DNA from: Acetobacteraceae bacterium
GTDB taxonomy: Bacteria; Pseudomonadota; Alphaproteobacteria; Acetobacterales; Acetobacteraceae
Assembly (NCBI GenBank): GCA_947446625.1
Contig: CANFIE010000110.1
Coordinates: forward strand, 1 to 9,999
Reading direction: 5' to 3'
DNA: 9,999 nucleotides
Shown here: positions 1 through 6,640 of the stretch, in pieces
Layout: each line of letters opens with the position of its first letter
How positions within the stretch are numbered: position 1 is the first letter of the stretch
Notes under the pieces: generated by a model
Told to the model about the DNA's origin: nothing
Seen by the model: the letters and a program-made list of their open reading frames with translations, nothing else
Database searches by the model: none
Position numbers and translations under genes: made by a program

Positions 1-143
1 AGCGTCGCCTTGCCCACCCCGGGCAACCCCGCGATCAACCAAGCATGATGCAACCGGCCCGAAAGCGCCGCTTCCGCCAGCGCGGTGGCGGCGTGGTCAT
101 GCCCCACCAGCGCGGGGTTGGCGCGCGGGTCGGGCGGGGTCAT
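1..143 (-). CDS. holB: DNA polymerase III subunit delta' (5' part of gene only)
   Basis: Only the first 47 codons lie in the window; the gene runs off the left edge. The reading starts MTPPDPRANPALVGHDHAAT, followed by a stretch with HHAWLIAGLPGVGKAT. This is the N-terminus of the clamp-loader delta' subunit: the 'LVGHD' entry of the AAA+ domain, then 'LHHAWLIAG' running into a Walker A loop (GLPGVGKAT, about residues 38-46). Delta' is part of the gamma/tau complex that loads the beta sliding clamp during replication. The ATG at 143-141 overlaps the tmk stop in an ATGA arrangement, so translation is probably coupled to tmk. The tmk-holB order is common in proteobacteria and supports the call. 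The rest of the ATPase domain cannot be checked here. Confidence 0.9.
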   Translation of the reverse strand, partial: MTPPDPRANPALVGHDHAATALAEAALSGRLHHAWLIAGLPGVGKAT

Positions 144-775
144 GCCGGCAGGCGAGCGTTCAGCGCGCGCAGCAGCGCGGCGGTCACGGCTTCCAGCGGT
201 TGGCTGGCATCCACCAGGGCGCAGCGCTCCGGCTCGGCGGCGGCAATGGCGAGGAAGGCTTCCCGCACCTTGGCATGAAACCCGGCGCCCAGCGCCTCAT
301 AGCGGTTGGTATCGCCCCGCGCCGTGGCCCGGCCCAGGCCGCGTTCCACCGGCAGGTCCAGCACCAGCGTCAGGTCGGGCCGCAGCCCTTCCAGCGCCAC
401 CTCGCTCAGCGCCTGAAACACCGCCCGAGGCACGCCCTGGCCGTGGCATTGGTAGGCATAGGTACTGTCGGCAAAGCGGTCGCACACCACCCAAATCCCG
501 GCTTCCAGCGCCGGGCGAATGCTGGCCTGCACATGTTCCCGCCGCGCTGCGAAGTGCAGCATGCATTCCGCCACGCTGTCCCAGCGCGCCACGGCCTGGC
601 CCAGCAGCAGCCCGCGAATCGCCTCGGCCCCCGGCGAGCCACCTGGCTCCCGCGTGCGAAGCACCGGCAGGCCACGCGCCGCCAGCGCCGCCGCCAGCAG
701 CCGCGCCTGGGTGGACTTGCCGGCGCCCTCGCCGCCTTCCAGCGTAATGAAGCGGCCGCGCGCCGGCCTGCTCAC
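140..775 (-). CDS. tmk: Thymidylate kinase (dTMP kinase)
   Basis: Cytoplasmic enzyme that phosphorylates dTMP to dTDP with ATP, an essential step in dTTP supply. The 211-residue product has the usual family length. Visible motifs: P-loop GGEGAGKST (residues 14-22), the TREPGGS substrate loop (41-47), the DRF motif with CDRFADSTYAYQ (98-109), and an arginine-bearing LID stretch GLGRATARGDTNRYE, as in the E. coli-type enzymes. The start is a GTG at 775-773 that overlaps the TGA of the upstream carboxypeptidase gene (GTGA), and its own TGA overlaps the holB ATG (ATGA). Both junctions imply translational coupling. No separate promoter is visible, so expression should follow the upstream murein genes. 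No key residue appears to be missing. Confidence 0.97.
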   Translation of the reverse strand: MSRPARGRFITLEGGEGAGKSTQARLLAAALAARGLPVLRTREPGGSPGAEAIRGLLLGQAVARWDSVAECMLHFAARREHVQASIRPALEAGIWVVCDRFADSTYAYQCHGQGVPRAVFQALSEVALEGLRPDLTLVLDLPVERGLGRATARGDTNRYEALGAGFHAKVREAFLAIAAAEPERCALVDASQPLEAVTAALLRALNARLPA

Positions 776-2031
776 GAACCCATCCAGCGGCCAATCACCC
801 GCGGAATGCGCGGCAGGAAGCCCACCTTCTCCACATCGGCCCCGGCCAGCAGCGGCAGCGACATCGGGCTGACCCCGGCGCCGGAAATCTCCAGCCGGCC
901 GAGCTCCTGGCCCTTCAGCACCGGCGCATCAATCGGCGCGGCGTAGCGCACCTTGGCCACCAGGTTGTTCCGCCACGAACGCGGCAGCGTCACCATCAGG
1001 TCGCGCCCCTCGCGCCCGCCGAAAATCAGCGGCACGCTGGGCCGGGTGCCCAGCCACACCGGCACTTCCTCCACCACCTCGGCGGTGCGGAACAGCACGA
1101 TGTTCTCAAACTCGCGGAAGCCCCATTCCATCAGCCGGTCGGGTTCCTCCGCCCGGGCGCGCATGGTGGCCAGCCCGTTCACCACCAGCAGCAGCCGGCG
1201 GTCGCCGCGCTTGGTGCTGGCCACAAGGCCGTAGCCACCTTCCTCGGTATGGCCGGTCTTCAGCCCGTCGGTCCCCGGGGTGCGGTTCAGCAGCGGGTTG
1301 CGGTTTTCCTGGGTAATGTTGTTCCAGGTAAACGTCCGGTCGTTGAAGTAGCGGTAGTATTCGGGGAAATCCAGAATCAGCCGCTTCGCCAACCGCGCCA
1401 GGTCACGGCAGGTCATCCGGTGTTCGGGGTCGGGCCAGCCGGTGGCGTTGCGGAAATTGCTGTTGGTCAGCCCGATCCGCCGCCCGGTCTGCGTCGCCAG
1501 GTCGGAGAATTGCTGCTCGCTGCCGGAAATCCCCTCGGCCAGCACCACGCAGGCGTCATTGCCCGAATGCACGATCACGCCGCGAATCAGGTTCTCCACG
1601 CTGATCGTGGTGCCCACCTCCACGAACATGCGGCTGCCGCCCATGTTGCGCGCCCGCGTGGTCACCGGCAGTTCCGAGGTCAGCTGCAGCTTGCCCTCCT
1701 TCAGCCGGCTGAACACGATGTAGAGCGTCATCAACTTCGACATCGAGGATGGCGCCATGCGCTCATCCGCGTTCTTTTCCAGCAGCACCGTCTCGGTGTC
1801 GAAGTCCATCACCAGCGCCTGCTTGGCCGGCGTATCCAGCGGGCCGAGCAGCGTATTCGCCGGCGGGCCAACCGGCGGCGGCGGCTCGCGCCGGGGCTGC
1901 GGCGCCGGGCGCGGCGCCTGGCGGTTCTGTTGCGCCGTCGCCGGGGCAGCCGGCAGCGCCAGCCCGGCCAGCAACGCGGCACGGCGGCTCAGATTCGGGA
2001 CCAGGCTCACAATCTTTTCCACCCAGGCCAT
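772..2031 (-). CDS. dacA: D-alanyl-D-alanine carboxypeptidase, PBP5/6 type (peptidase S11)
   Basis: Periplasmic penicillin-binding protein that removes the terminal D-Ala from peptidoglycan pentapeptides and so limits cross-linking. All three serine-acyltransferase motifs are present, numbered from the chosen Met: S96-M-S-K99 (SxxK, nucleophile Ser96), SGN at 156-158 and KTG at 258-260 (GLKTGHTEEGGYG). A C-terminal beta domain follows (about 300-419). The N-terminus has an SRRAALLAGLALP signal with a Tat-like twin arginine, then a proline-rich linker before the catalytic domain. The frame is open further upstream to an ATG at 2103, but the ATG at 2031 has a GAGGAT ribosome site nine bases ahead and leaves a normal signal peptide. 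A GTG at 2010 is a second option. The stop overlaps the tmk start, and the gene lies 93 bases after rlpA. The choice of symbol (dacA, dacC or dacD) is not resolved. Confidence 0.93.
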   Translation of the reverse strand: MAWVEKIVSLVPNLSRRAALLAGLALPAAPATAQQNRQAPRPAPQPRREPPPPVGPPANTLLGPLDTPAKQALVMDFDTETVLLEKNADERMAPSSMSKLMTLYIVFSRLKEGKLQLTSELPVTTRARNMGGSRMFVEVGTTISVENLIRGVIVHSGNDACVVLAEGISGSEQQFSDLATQTGRRIGLTNSNFRNATGWPDPEHRMTCRDLARLAKRLILDFPEYYRYFNDRTFTWNNITQENRNPLLNRTPGTDGLKTGHTEEGGYGLVASTKRGDRRLLLVVNGLATMRARAEEPDRLMEWGFREFENIVLFRTAEVVEEVPVWLGTRPSVPLIFGGREGRDLMVTLPRSWRNNLVAKVRYAAPIDAPVLKGQELGRLEISGAGVSPMSLPLLAGADVEKVGFLPRIPRVIGRWMGS

Positions 2032-2040
2032 GCCGGCAGA

Positions 2041-2046
2041 ATCCTC
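2041..2046 (-). promoter_or_regulatory. Ribosome binding site deciding the carboxypeptidase start
   Basis: Read on the minus strand, GAGGAT lies nine bases ahead of the ATG at 2031. The in-frame ATGs further upstream (2103, 2055) have no comparable site at normal spacing, so 2031 is preferred. Confidence 0.5.
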
Positions 2047-2124
2047 AAAGCGCATTCCGCCCTGGCATAGTCCCGCTTGGCAGCCGGCCTCAAGGGCCAT
2101 CATCCAATGGCGCGGCTGGCCCGG

Positions 2125-3033
2125 CTACTCCACCACCAGGCGCGCCTCGGGCAGCCCCTCGCCCATCGCACCGCGAAACGCCGCGTCCCCCGCCGTCACA
2201 TTGGCAAAGGGCCCGGCCACCACGCGGAATTGCGCGCTGCGACCGCTGCCGCGCTGCTCCACCCGGGCGCCCAGCCCGGCGATGCGCGCCGCCTGGCGCT
2301 GCGCCAAATCCCGCCGGAAGAAGGTCCCTGCCTCCAGCAGCAGCCGGCCAGTGCCCACCGGGCGTTGCACCACCTCCTCGGGCAGGGGGTTGGGCGGCAT
2401 GGCCGGGTTGGCATCGGCCACCGTGGTCACGGCCGGGCCGCGCTGCGGCGCCTCACGCACGCGGGTGGACTGCCGGGCGCCATCCAGCGGCGCAAGCGTC
2501 TCGCGCTCCACCCGGCCGGTGGGGGCGGTGGCCACGGCCAGTTCCACCCGCTCGGTGCTGGGCATCTGCCCGGCCAGGGCCTGGCTGGGGGCGGTATCCA
2601 CCGCCACCCGCACGGCCGCCGTGCCGCCCGGGGCAATGCCCAGCAGGCTGGCGGCGCGGGCCGAAAGCCCGATCAACCGCGCCGGATTCTGCGGCCCGCG
2701 GTCATTCACCCGCACGCGGATCTCGCGGCCGTTCTCCAGGTTGGTCACGGTGACAATGGCGGGCAGTTGCAGCGTCCGATGCGCGGCCATCAACTGCTCG
2801 GGCTGGAAAACCTCACCATTCGTGGTCACGCGGCCTGGGTTGCGGTCGGGCAGCACGGCGGCCAGCCCGGCCTCGGTGCTGCTGAACTCCTCCTTGGGGT
2901 AGGACCACATGCCGCCCATCTGGTAGGGCTGCCCCAGCATGTACCGGCCCTGAGACGCCGGCGGCGCCCCAGGCGGTACGCAACCAGCCAGCGCCACCAG
3001 CAGCAACGCGCCACCCAGCGCCCGGCGCTTCAC
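2125..3033 (-). CDS. rlpA: RlpA-like septal lipoprotein (DPBB + SPOR domains)
   Basis: Predicted outer-membrane lipoprotein of 302 residues that binds peptidoglycan; RlpA proteins act at septa, in some species as lytic transglycosylases on glycans stripped of stem peptides. The signal ends in a lipobox LAGC, lipidated at Cys18. A double-psi beta-barrel domain spans about 50-140 (TTNGEVF, AAHRTL, VTNLENGREIRVRVNDRGP). Glu74, His85 and Asp111 have the same spacing (11 and 37) as the E120/H131/D157 set I recall for Pseudomonas RlpA. A low-complexity linker leads to a SPOR domain (about 228-302), which targets denuded septal glycan. The usual GxASWYG opening is replaced by GLAAVLPDRNPGR, so this is a divergent DPBB. 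The start is a GTG overlapping the mltB TGA (GTGA), chosen because the lipoprotein signal begins exactly there. The longer frame up to 3228 is mltB antiframe. Confidence 0.88.
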   Translation of the reverse strand: MKRRALGGALLLVALAGCVPPGAPPASQGRYMLGQPYQMGGMWSYPKEEFSSTEAGLAAVLPDRNPGRVTTNGEVFQPEQLMAAHRTLQLPAIVTVTNLENGREIRVRVNDRGPQNPARLIGLSARAASLLGIAPGGTAAVRVAVDTAPSQALAGQMPSTERVELAVATAPTGRVERETLAPLDGARQSTRVREAPQRGPAVTTVADANPAMPPNPLPEEVVQRPVGTGRLLLEAGTFFRRDLAQRQAARIAGLGARVEQRGSGRSAQFRVVAGPFANVTAGDAAFRGAMGEGLPEARLVVE

Positions 3034-4097
3034 CCTACGGCTTCCGCCAGCATGCCAACCCCAAGCGTATAGAAGTTGGAGGGGTTGTACTTCCGGATCG
3101 CCTCGAAATTGGCAAACACCAGAAAGCTCTGCCGGCTCGGGCCATTCGGCGCATCCGGCACCAGCACGGCGCATTCCAGCGCGGGGATGCTGCCACCATC
3201 CAGGCTGCGCACCCCGGCATTCAGCCATTCCTGCGCCGGGCGCTTCTTTTCCCGCCCGGTCTGTTCCAGGTCGAACCCCGCCGGCAGGGTCACTTCCCGC
3301 ATCCAGGGCTCACCGGGGCGCCAGCCGCTGCGGGCCAGGTAGTTGGCAATGCTGCCCAGCGCGTCGGCCCGGCTGTCCCAGATGTTGCGGTGGCCATCGC
3401 CGTCGAAGTCCACGGCATAGCGCTCAAAGCTGGTGGGCATGAATTGCGGCTGGCCCATGGCCCCGGCCCAACTGCCCTTCATGTGCGAAAGCGGCACATG
3501 CCCGGCGTGCAGGATCTTCAGCGCGGCAATCAGCTCTCGCCGAAAGAACTCCTTGCGCCTGCCCTCATAGGCCAGGGTGGCCAGCGCCTCGATAACGTAG
3601 AAACCGCCGGTATTGCCGCCGAAATTGGTCTCCATGCCCCAAATGGCCACGGGCAGTTGCGGCGCCACGCCAAAGCGGGTGCTGATGGCATCCAGCAGCG
3701 CCCGATTCTGCTGGAACTGCCGGCGCCCATTCTCCTGCCGGGCCTGCGGCACCACGCGGTCGCGGTATTGTTCCCAGGTCAGGGTGAATTCCGGCTGGCG
3801 GCTGTCCAACTCCAGCACCCGGGGCAGCGGGGCAATGCCGCGGAAGGCGGCGCTCAGCGTGGCCTGGGAAACCCCGGCCCGCTTCGCCTCCTCGCCCACC
3901 CCGGCCAAAAACCGCTCAAACGGCGTGGGCTCGCGGTGCGGCTCGGCGGCCTGATGTTGCTGCGGGCGCGGCGCGGCCGGGGTATGGCCCCCGGGTTGCG
4001 CTGGCCGGCCCGGAGGCAGCGGCAGCGGTTGCGCCCGCCCGGCCAGCGGCAGGGCGGCAAGGGTGGCGGCGGCAAGCAGGGCGCGGCGATTCTGCAT
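3030..4097 (-). CDS. mltB: Lytic murein transglycosylase, MltB type (GH103)
   Basis: A 355-residue exported enzyme that cleaves the MurNAc-GlcNAc bond of peptidoglycan to give 1,6-anhydro ends. It begins MQNRRALLAAATLAALPLAG, a signal peptide with twin arginine and no lipobox cysteine, so it is probably soluble in the periplasm rather than a lipoprotein like E. coli MltB. A Pro/Gln-rich linker (about 24-57) is followed by the SLT_2 domain. The catalytic acid is Glu156 in AIWGMETNFG. Other family blocks are visible: IEALATLAYEGRRKEFF, GAMGQPQFMPTSFERYAVDF, DGDGHRNIWD and the closing YNPSNFYTLGVGMLAEA. No C-terminal PG_binding_1 domain follows. The ATG at 4097 was chosen for the signal peptide; no strong Shine-Dalgarno precedes it. 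It lies 37 bases after the methyltransferase stop, and its TGA overlaps the rlpA GTG. Confidence 0.93.
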   Translation of the reverse strand: MQNRRALLAAATLAALPLAGRAQPLPLPPGRPAQPGGHTPAAPRPQQHQAAEPHREPTPFERFLAGVGEEAKRAGVSQATLSAAFRGIAPLPRVLELDSRQPEFTLTWEQYRDRVVPQARQENGRRQFQQNRALLDAISTRFGVAPQLPVAIWGMETNFGGNTGGFYVIEALATLAYEGRRKEFFRRELIAALKILHAGHVPLSHMKGSWAGAMGQPQFMPTSFERYAVDFDGDGHRNIWDSRADALGSIANYLARSGWRPGEPWMREVTLPAGFDLEQTGREKKRPAQEWLNAGVRSLDGGSIPALECAVLVPDAPNGPSRQSFLVFANFEAIRKYNPSNFYTLGVGMLAEAVG

Positions 4098-4134
4098 GGT
4101 GAAACAGGTGGCATGCCATGCCGCCCGCCGCAAT

Positions 4135-4971
4135 CTATCCGGGCACCGGATTATAGCGGGCCAGCCAAGCGTCATCGTTGCAGCAGCACAGGTCATCCAT
4201 GGCCTGGCGATGCACGAAATGGTCATGCAGAAAGCCATGCAACGCCGCGCCCGGGGTTACCCGGTGGACATGCCCGGCGGGGTCCAGCCACAGCACATGG
4301 CGGAACCGCGCCTGCAACTCCTCCACAAAATCGCGCGGAGAACGGTTCCGCACCGCCACCAGCAAAAAACTGTTGAGTTCCACGAACACCACCGGGTTGT
4401 GCCGCGCCAGACTGGCGGCGGCGCCCCGCAGCACCTCGGCCTCAAACCCCTCCACATCCACCTTCAGCAGGTCCAGCCGGGCCAGCCCGCGCTCGGCCAT
4501 GAAGCCATCCAGCGTGGTGGCCCGCACCGCCATCGCCGGCAATTGCTGCGCCAGCAGATGCTCCGGCGGCACCACCATGCTGCCGGCGCCGAAATCCTGC
4601 CCCTCATACATCACCAGCGGCCCAGCCTCGGCGGCCAGCGCCAGGGGCACCGCCTCGGCATTGCCCAGCGGGTCGGCCGAGAGGTTCAGCGCCAGGCAAT
4701 GCTGCATCAGCGGCACCGGCTCAAACGCAAAAATCCGGCCCTGCGGCACCAGCGGCGCCAGCGCCAGGGTCGAAAGCCCCAGATTCGCCCCGGCATCCAC
4801 CACCACCCCCGTAGGCGGCAACACCGCCGCCGCCACGGCCAGCAGGTTGCCCATGGTGCCGGCGATATGCGGCACGGCCTGGAAGTATTTGTCTCGCGCC
4901 GGGCCGCACAGCCGCAGCGGGCGCCCCCCCAACCGGGCCTCACACCAGGCCAGGGCGGTGTCTTGCGTCAT
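4135..4971 (-). CDS. FkbM-family SAM-dependent methyltransferase
   Basis: A 278-residue cytoplasmic methyltransferase with no signal peptide. The Rossmann SAM site is VVDAGANLGLS (about 57-67), followed by the acidic strand-2 motif FAFEPVP (81-87). The FkbM hallmarks follow: TTLDGF (152-157) and LLKVDVEGFEAEVL (168-181), then VVFVELN. Family members O-methylate sugars, polyketides or other small acceptors; the acceptor here cannot be read from sequence. The start at 4971 was chosen for the strong GGAAGGA site six bases upstream; an in-frame ATG at 5028 lacks this. It is the first gene of the minus-strand run and ends 37 bases before mltB, so it may share a transcript with the murein genes. 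An envelope-glycan acceptor is possible but is inference from position only. The C-terminus carries an odd His/Cys-rich tail (FLHDHFVHRQAMDDLCCCND). Confidence 0.88.
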   Translation of the reverse strand: MTQDTALAWCEARLGGRPLRLCGPARDKYFQAVPHIAGTMGNLLAVAAAVLPPTGVVVDAGANLGLSTLALAPLVPQGRIFAFEPVPLMQHCLALNLSADPLGNAEAVPLALAAEAGPLVMYEGQDFGAGSMVVPPEHLLAQQLPAMAVRATTLDGFMAERGLARLDLLKVDVEGFEAEVLRGAAASLARHNPVVFVELNSFLLVAVRNRSPRDFVEELQARFRHVLWLDPAGHVHRVTPGAALHGFLHDHFVHRQAMDDLCCCNDDAWLARYNPVPG

Positions 4972-4977
4972 GCGGCA

Positions 4978-4984
4978 TCCTTCC
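4978..4984 (-). promoter_or_regulatory. Ribosome binding site deciding the FkbM methyltransferase start
   Basis: On the minus strand GGAAGGA ends six bases before the ATG at 4971. It is one of the best Shine-Dalgarno matches in the window and fixes the start against the upstream in-frame ATG at 5028. Confidence 0.65.
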
Positions 4985-4999
4985 GGCGGGGAGGCCGGC

Positions 5000-5028
5000 A
5001 AGGCATCACCCCTCCCCTGCCCTGTCAA
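5000..5028 (-). promoter_or_regulatory. Possible promoter for the minus-strand operon
   Basis: A perfect TTGACA -35 box is read on the minus strand at 5028-5023. Seventeen bases on, the -10 position reads only TGCCTT, a poor match. The position, about 30 bases ahead of the FkbM methyltransferase start in the only sizeable gap before the operon, supports a promoter. The weak -10 keeps confidence low. Confidence 0.35.
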
Positions 5029-5038
5029 TCAGCGCCCC

Positions 5039-5067
5039 CTGACGCCCGCCCAATCCGGCGCTATAAC
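5039..5067 (+). promoter_or_regulatory. Sigma70-like promoter of the MmgE/PrpD gene
   Basis: CTGACG (5039-5044, 4 of 6 to TTGACA) and TATAAC (5062-5067, 5 of 6 to TATAAT) are separated by exactly 17 bases. Transcription would start near 5074, leaving a leader of about 26 bases that contains the ribosome site GAGGA at 5087-5091. It lies back to back with the possible minus-strand promoter in the same 128-base gap. Confidence 0.5.
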
Positions 5068-5099
5068 CGCGCCCAGGAACGCTCCCGAGGACGAAAATC

Positions 5100-6500
5100 A
5101 TGGCCGCGATCACCGAAACCCTGGCCGCCTATTGCGCCAGCCTGCAATTCGCAGACCTGCCGGCCGAGGTGCAGACCCGCACCCGCTTCCTGCTGCTGGA
5201 CCTGGTCGGCAACATGGTCCGCGGCCGGCACGACACCGAAAGCACCCCGGTGCTGCTGAACGCCGCCCGCGCCCTGGGGCTTTCCGCCGGCAATGCGGCG
5301 GTATTCGGCGACCAGGCCCGCTACACCCCGGCCGGCGCCGCCATGCTGAACGGCGCCTTCGCCCACAGCCTGGACTTTGACGACACCCACGCCGCTGGCA
5401 CGCTGCACCCTGGCGCCCCGGTCATTCCCGCCGCCATCGCCGCCGCCGAAATGGTGGGCGCCAACGGCGCCACCGTGCTGGCCGCCATTGTGGCCGGGTA
5501 CGAAGTGACCTGCCGCCTGGCCGTGGCCCTGCCGGGTGGCGACCACTACGACCGTGGCTACCACCCCACCGCCACCTGTGGTGCCTTCGGCGCCGCCGCC
5601 GCCGCCGCCCGCGTGTTTGGGCTGGACGCCAAGGGCGTGGAAAACGCCTTCGGCATCGCCCTCTCGCAGGCCGCCGGCTCGCTCCAATTCCTGGCCAATG
5701 GCGCCTGGACCAAGCGCTTCCAGGTGGGCTGGTCCGCCATGAACGGCCTGGCCGCCGCCGTGCTGGCCAAGGAAGGCTTCCGTGGCGCCTCCGAGGCCAT
5801 TGAGGGCAAGGCCGGCTTCCTGCGCGCCTATGCCCCCAACCCGGTGCCGGAACGCGTCATCCAGAAGCTCGGCACCGAGTTCGAGCTGATGGAAACGGCG
5901 GTGAAGCCGTATCCGTCCTGCCGCTACGGCCATGCCAGCGTGGATGCCGCCCTGGCGCTGCGCGCCGAGCACGGCCTCAAGGCCAGCGAGATCGAGCGCG
6001 TGACCATGGGCCTGCCGAACAAGGGCATGCTGCTGGTGGGCGCGCCGCTGGCCCGCAAGCAAAACCCGCAGAACGTGGTGGATGGCCAGTTCAGCGGTCC
6101 CTTCGTCGTCTCCGCCGCGCTGACCAAGGGCCATATGGGCTGGGACAGCTATGAGAGCCTGAACGACAACGAAATCCGCGCCATGATGCCGAAGGTGACC
6201 TGCGAGGAAGACCCCGAGATTCAGGCCGAATTCCCCGCCAACATGTCGGGCAAGATCACCATCTTCGCCCGGGGCCAGGCCTTCTCGAAGAAGGTGGTGG
6301 TGCCGAAGGGCGAACCCGCCAACTTCCTCACCGAAGCCGAGCTGCGCGCCAAGTTCCACGGCCTGGCCGATGCGGTGCTGGGCCCGCAGCGCGCCGCCGA
6401 CCTGGCCGACGCCGTCCTGAACCTGGGCGCAGCCGCCGATGTGAACACCATGATGCGCCTGGCCGTGCCGGTGCCGGTGGCGCGGCTGGCGGGGGAATAA
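5100..6500 (+). CDS. MmgE/PrpD family protein
   Basis: A 466-residue soluble enzyme of the family that holds 2-methylcitrate dehydratase (PrpD), cis-aconitate decarboxylase and related lyases. Family landmarks run in order: LDFDDTH (91-97), LHPGAPVIPAA (102-112), RGYHPTATCGAFGAAAAAA (152-170), KRFQVGWSA (205-213) and KPYPSCRYGH (269-278). His103, His155, Lys205 and His278 sit where I recall the active-site residues of cis-aconitate decarboxylase. The length is typical. GAGGA eight bases ahead supports the ATG at 5100. No prpB or prpC (methylcitrate cycle) genes are adjacent, so a propionate role cannot be claimed; many members are lone enzymes acting on unknown di- or tricarboxylates. It stands alone on its strand and is followed by a hairpin. 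Confidence 0.88.
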   Translation: MAAITETLAAYCASLQFADLPAEVQTRTRFLLLDLVGNMVRGRHDTESTPVLLNAARALGLSAGNAAVFGDQARYTPAGAAMLNGAFAHSLDFDDTHAAGTLHPGAPVIPAAIAAAEMVGANGATVLAAIVAGYEVTCRLAVALPGGDHYDRGYHPTATCGAFGAAAAAARVFGLDAKGVENAFGIALSQAAGSLQFLANGAWTKRFQVGWSAMNGLAAAVLAKEGFRGASEAIEGKAGFLRAYAPNPVPERVIQKLGTEFELMETAVKPYPSCRYGHASVDAALALRAEHGLKASEIERVTMGLPNKGMLLVGAPLARKQNPQNVVDGQFSGPFVVSAALTKGHMGWDSYESLNDNEIRAMMPKVTCEEDPEIQAEFPANMSGKITIFARGQAFSKKVVVPKGEPANFLTEAELRAKFHGLADAVLGPQRAADLADAVLNLGAAADVNTMMRLAVPVPVARLAGE

Positions 6501-6519
6501 CCCCGCCGCAGCTACCCTT

Positions 6520-6545
6520 GGGCCGTGGTCAAAGCGCCACGGCCC
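6520..6545. terminator. GC-rich hairpin between convergent genes
   Basis: GGGCCGTGG (6520-6528) pairs perfectly with CCACGGCCC (6537-6545) across an 8-base loop. It starts 20 bases after the MmgE/PrpD stop, in the gap where that gene converges with lpxR. There is no T-run on either side, so it is a terminator-like structure that may work in both directions rather than a textbook intrinsic terminator. Confidence 0.5.
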
Positions 6546-6560
6546 GCAGGGCCTAAAGCG

Positions 6561-6619
6561 CTATGCGCCCTGACGGGCGCATTTCGCGCCCCATAACTGG
6601 TTGATAATAGAGCAATATC
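6561..6619 (+). repeat. Dispersed hairpin repeat, copy 1
   Basis: Bases 6561-6585 are identical to 7995-8019. They include the perfect hairpin ATGCGCCC-TGAC-GGGCGCAT followed by TT. After seven unlike bases, ATAAC and TTGATA recur at the same spacing in both copies. The tail TAGAGCAATATC (6608-6619) is the exact reverse complement of the tail of copy 2. It lies in the convergent gap after the MmgE/PrpD gene. It could be a REP- or MITE-like element, or a shared terminator module. Confidence 0.75.
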
Positions 6620-6640
6620 TCCCAGCCCGGCGTCTCGGAA

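Noticed and set aside
85..946. Long plus-strand frames opposite tmk
   Set aside because: They mirror tmk on the opposite strand, are Pro/Arg/Ala-rich as expected from GC-rich antisense frames, and match no family.
1249..3072. Long plus-strand frames opposite the carboxypeptidase and rlpA
   Set aside because: The minus strand carries full catalytic motifs; the plus frames show only compositional bias.
4063..5380. About 400-codon plus-strand frames opposite the methyltransferase and running into the MmgE/PrpD gene
   Set aside because: His/Gln/Arg-rich shadow translations with no domain; they overlap the real 5100 start in another frame.
5061..6359. 432-codon minus-strand frame opposite the MmgE/PrpD gene
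   Set aside because: Gly/His/Ala-rich antisense shadow; the plus strand has all the family motifs.
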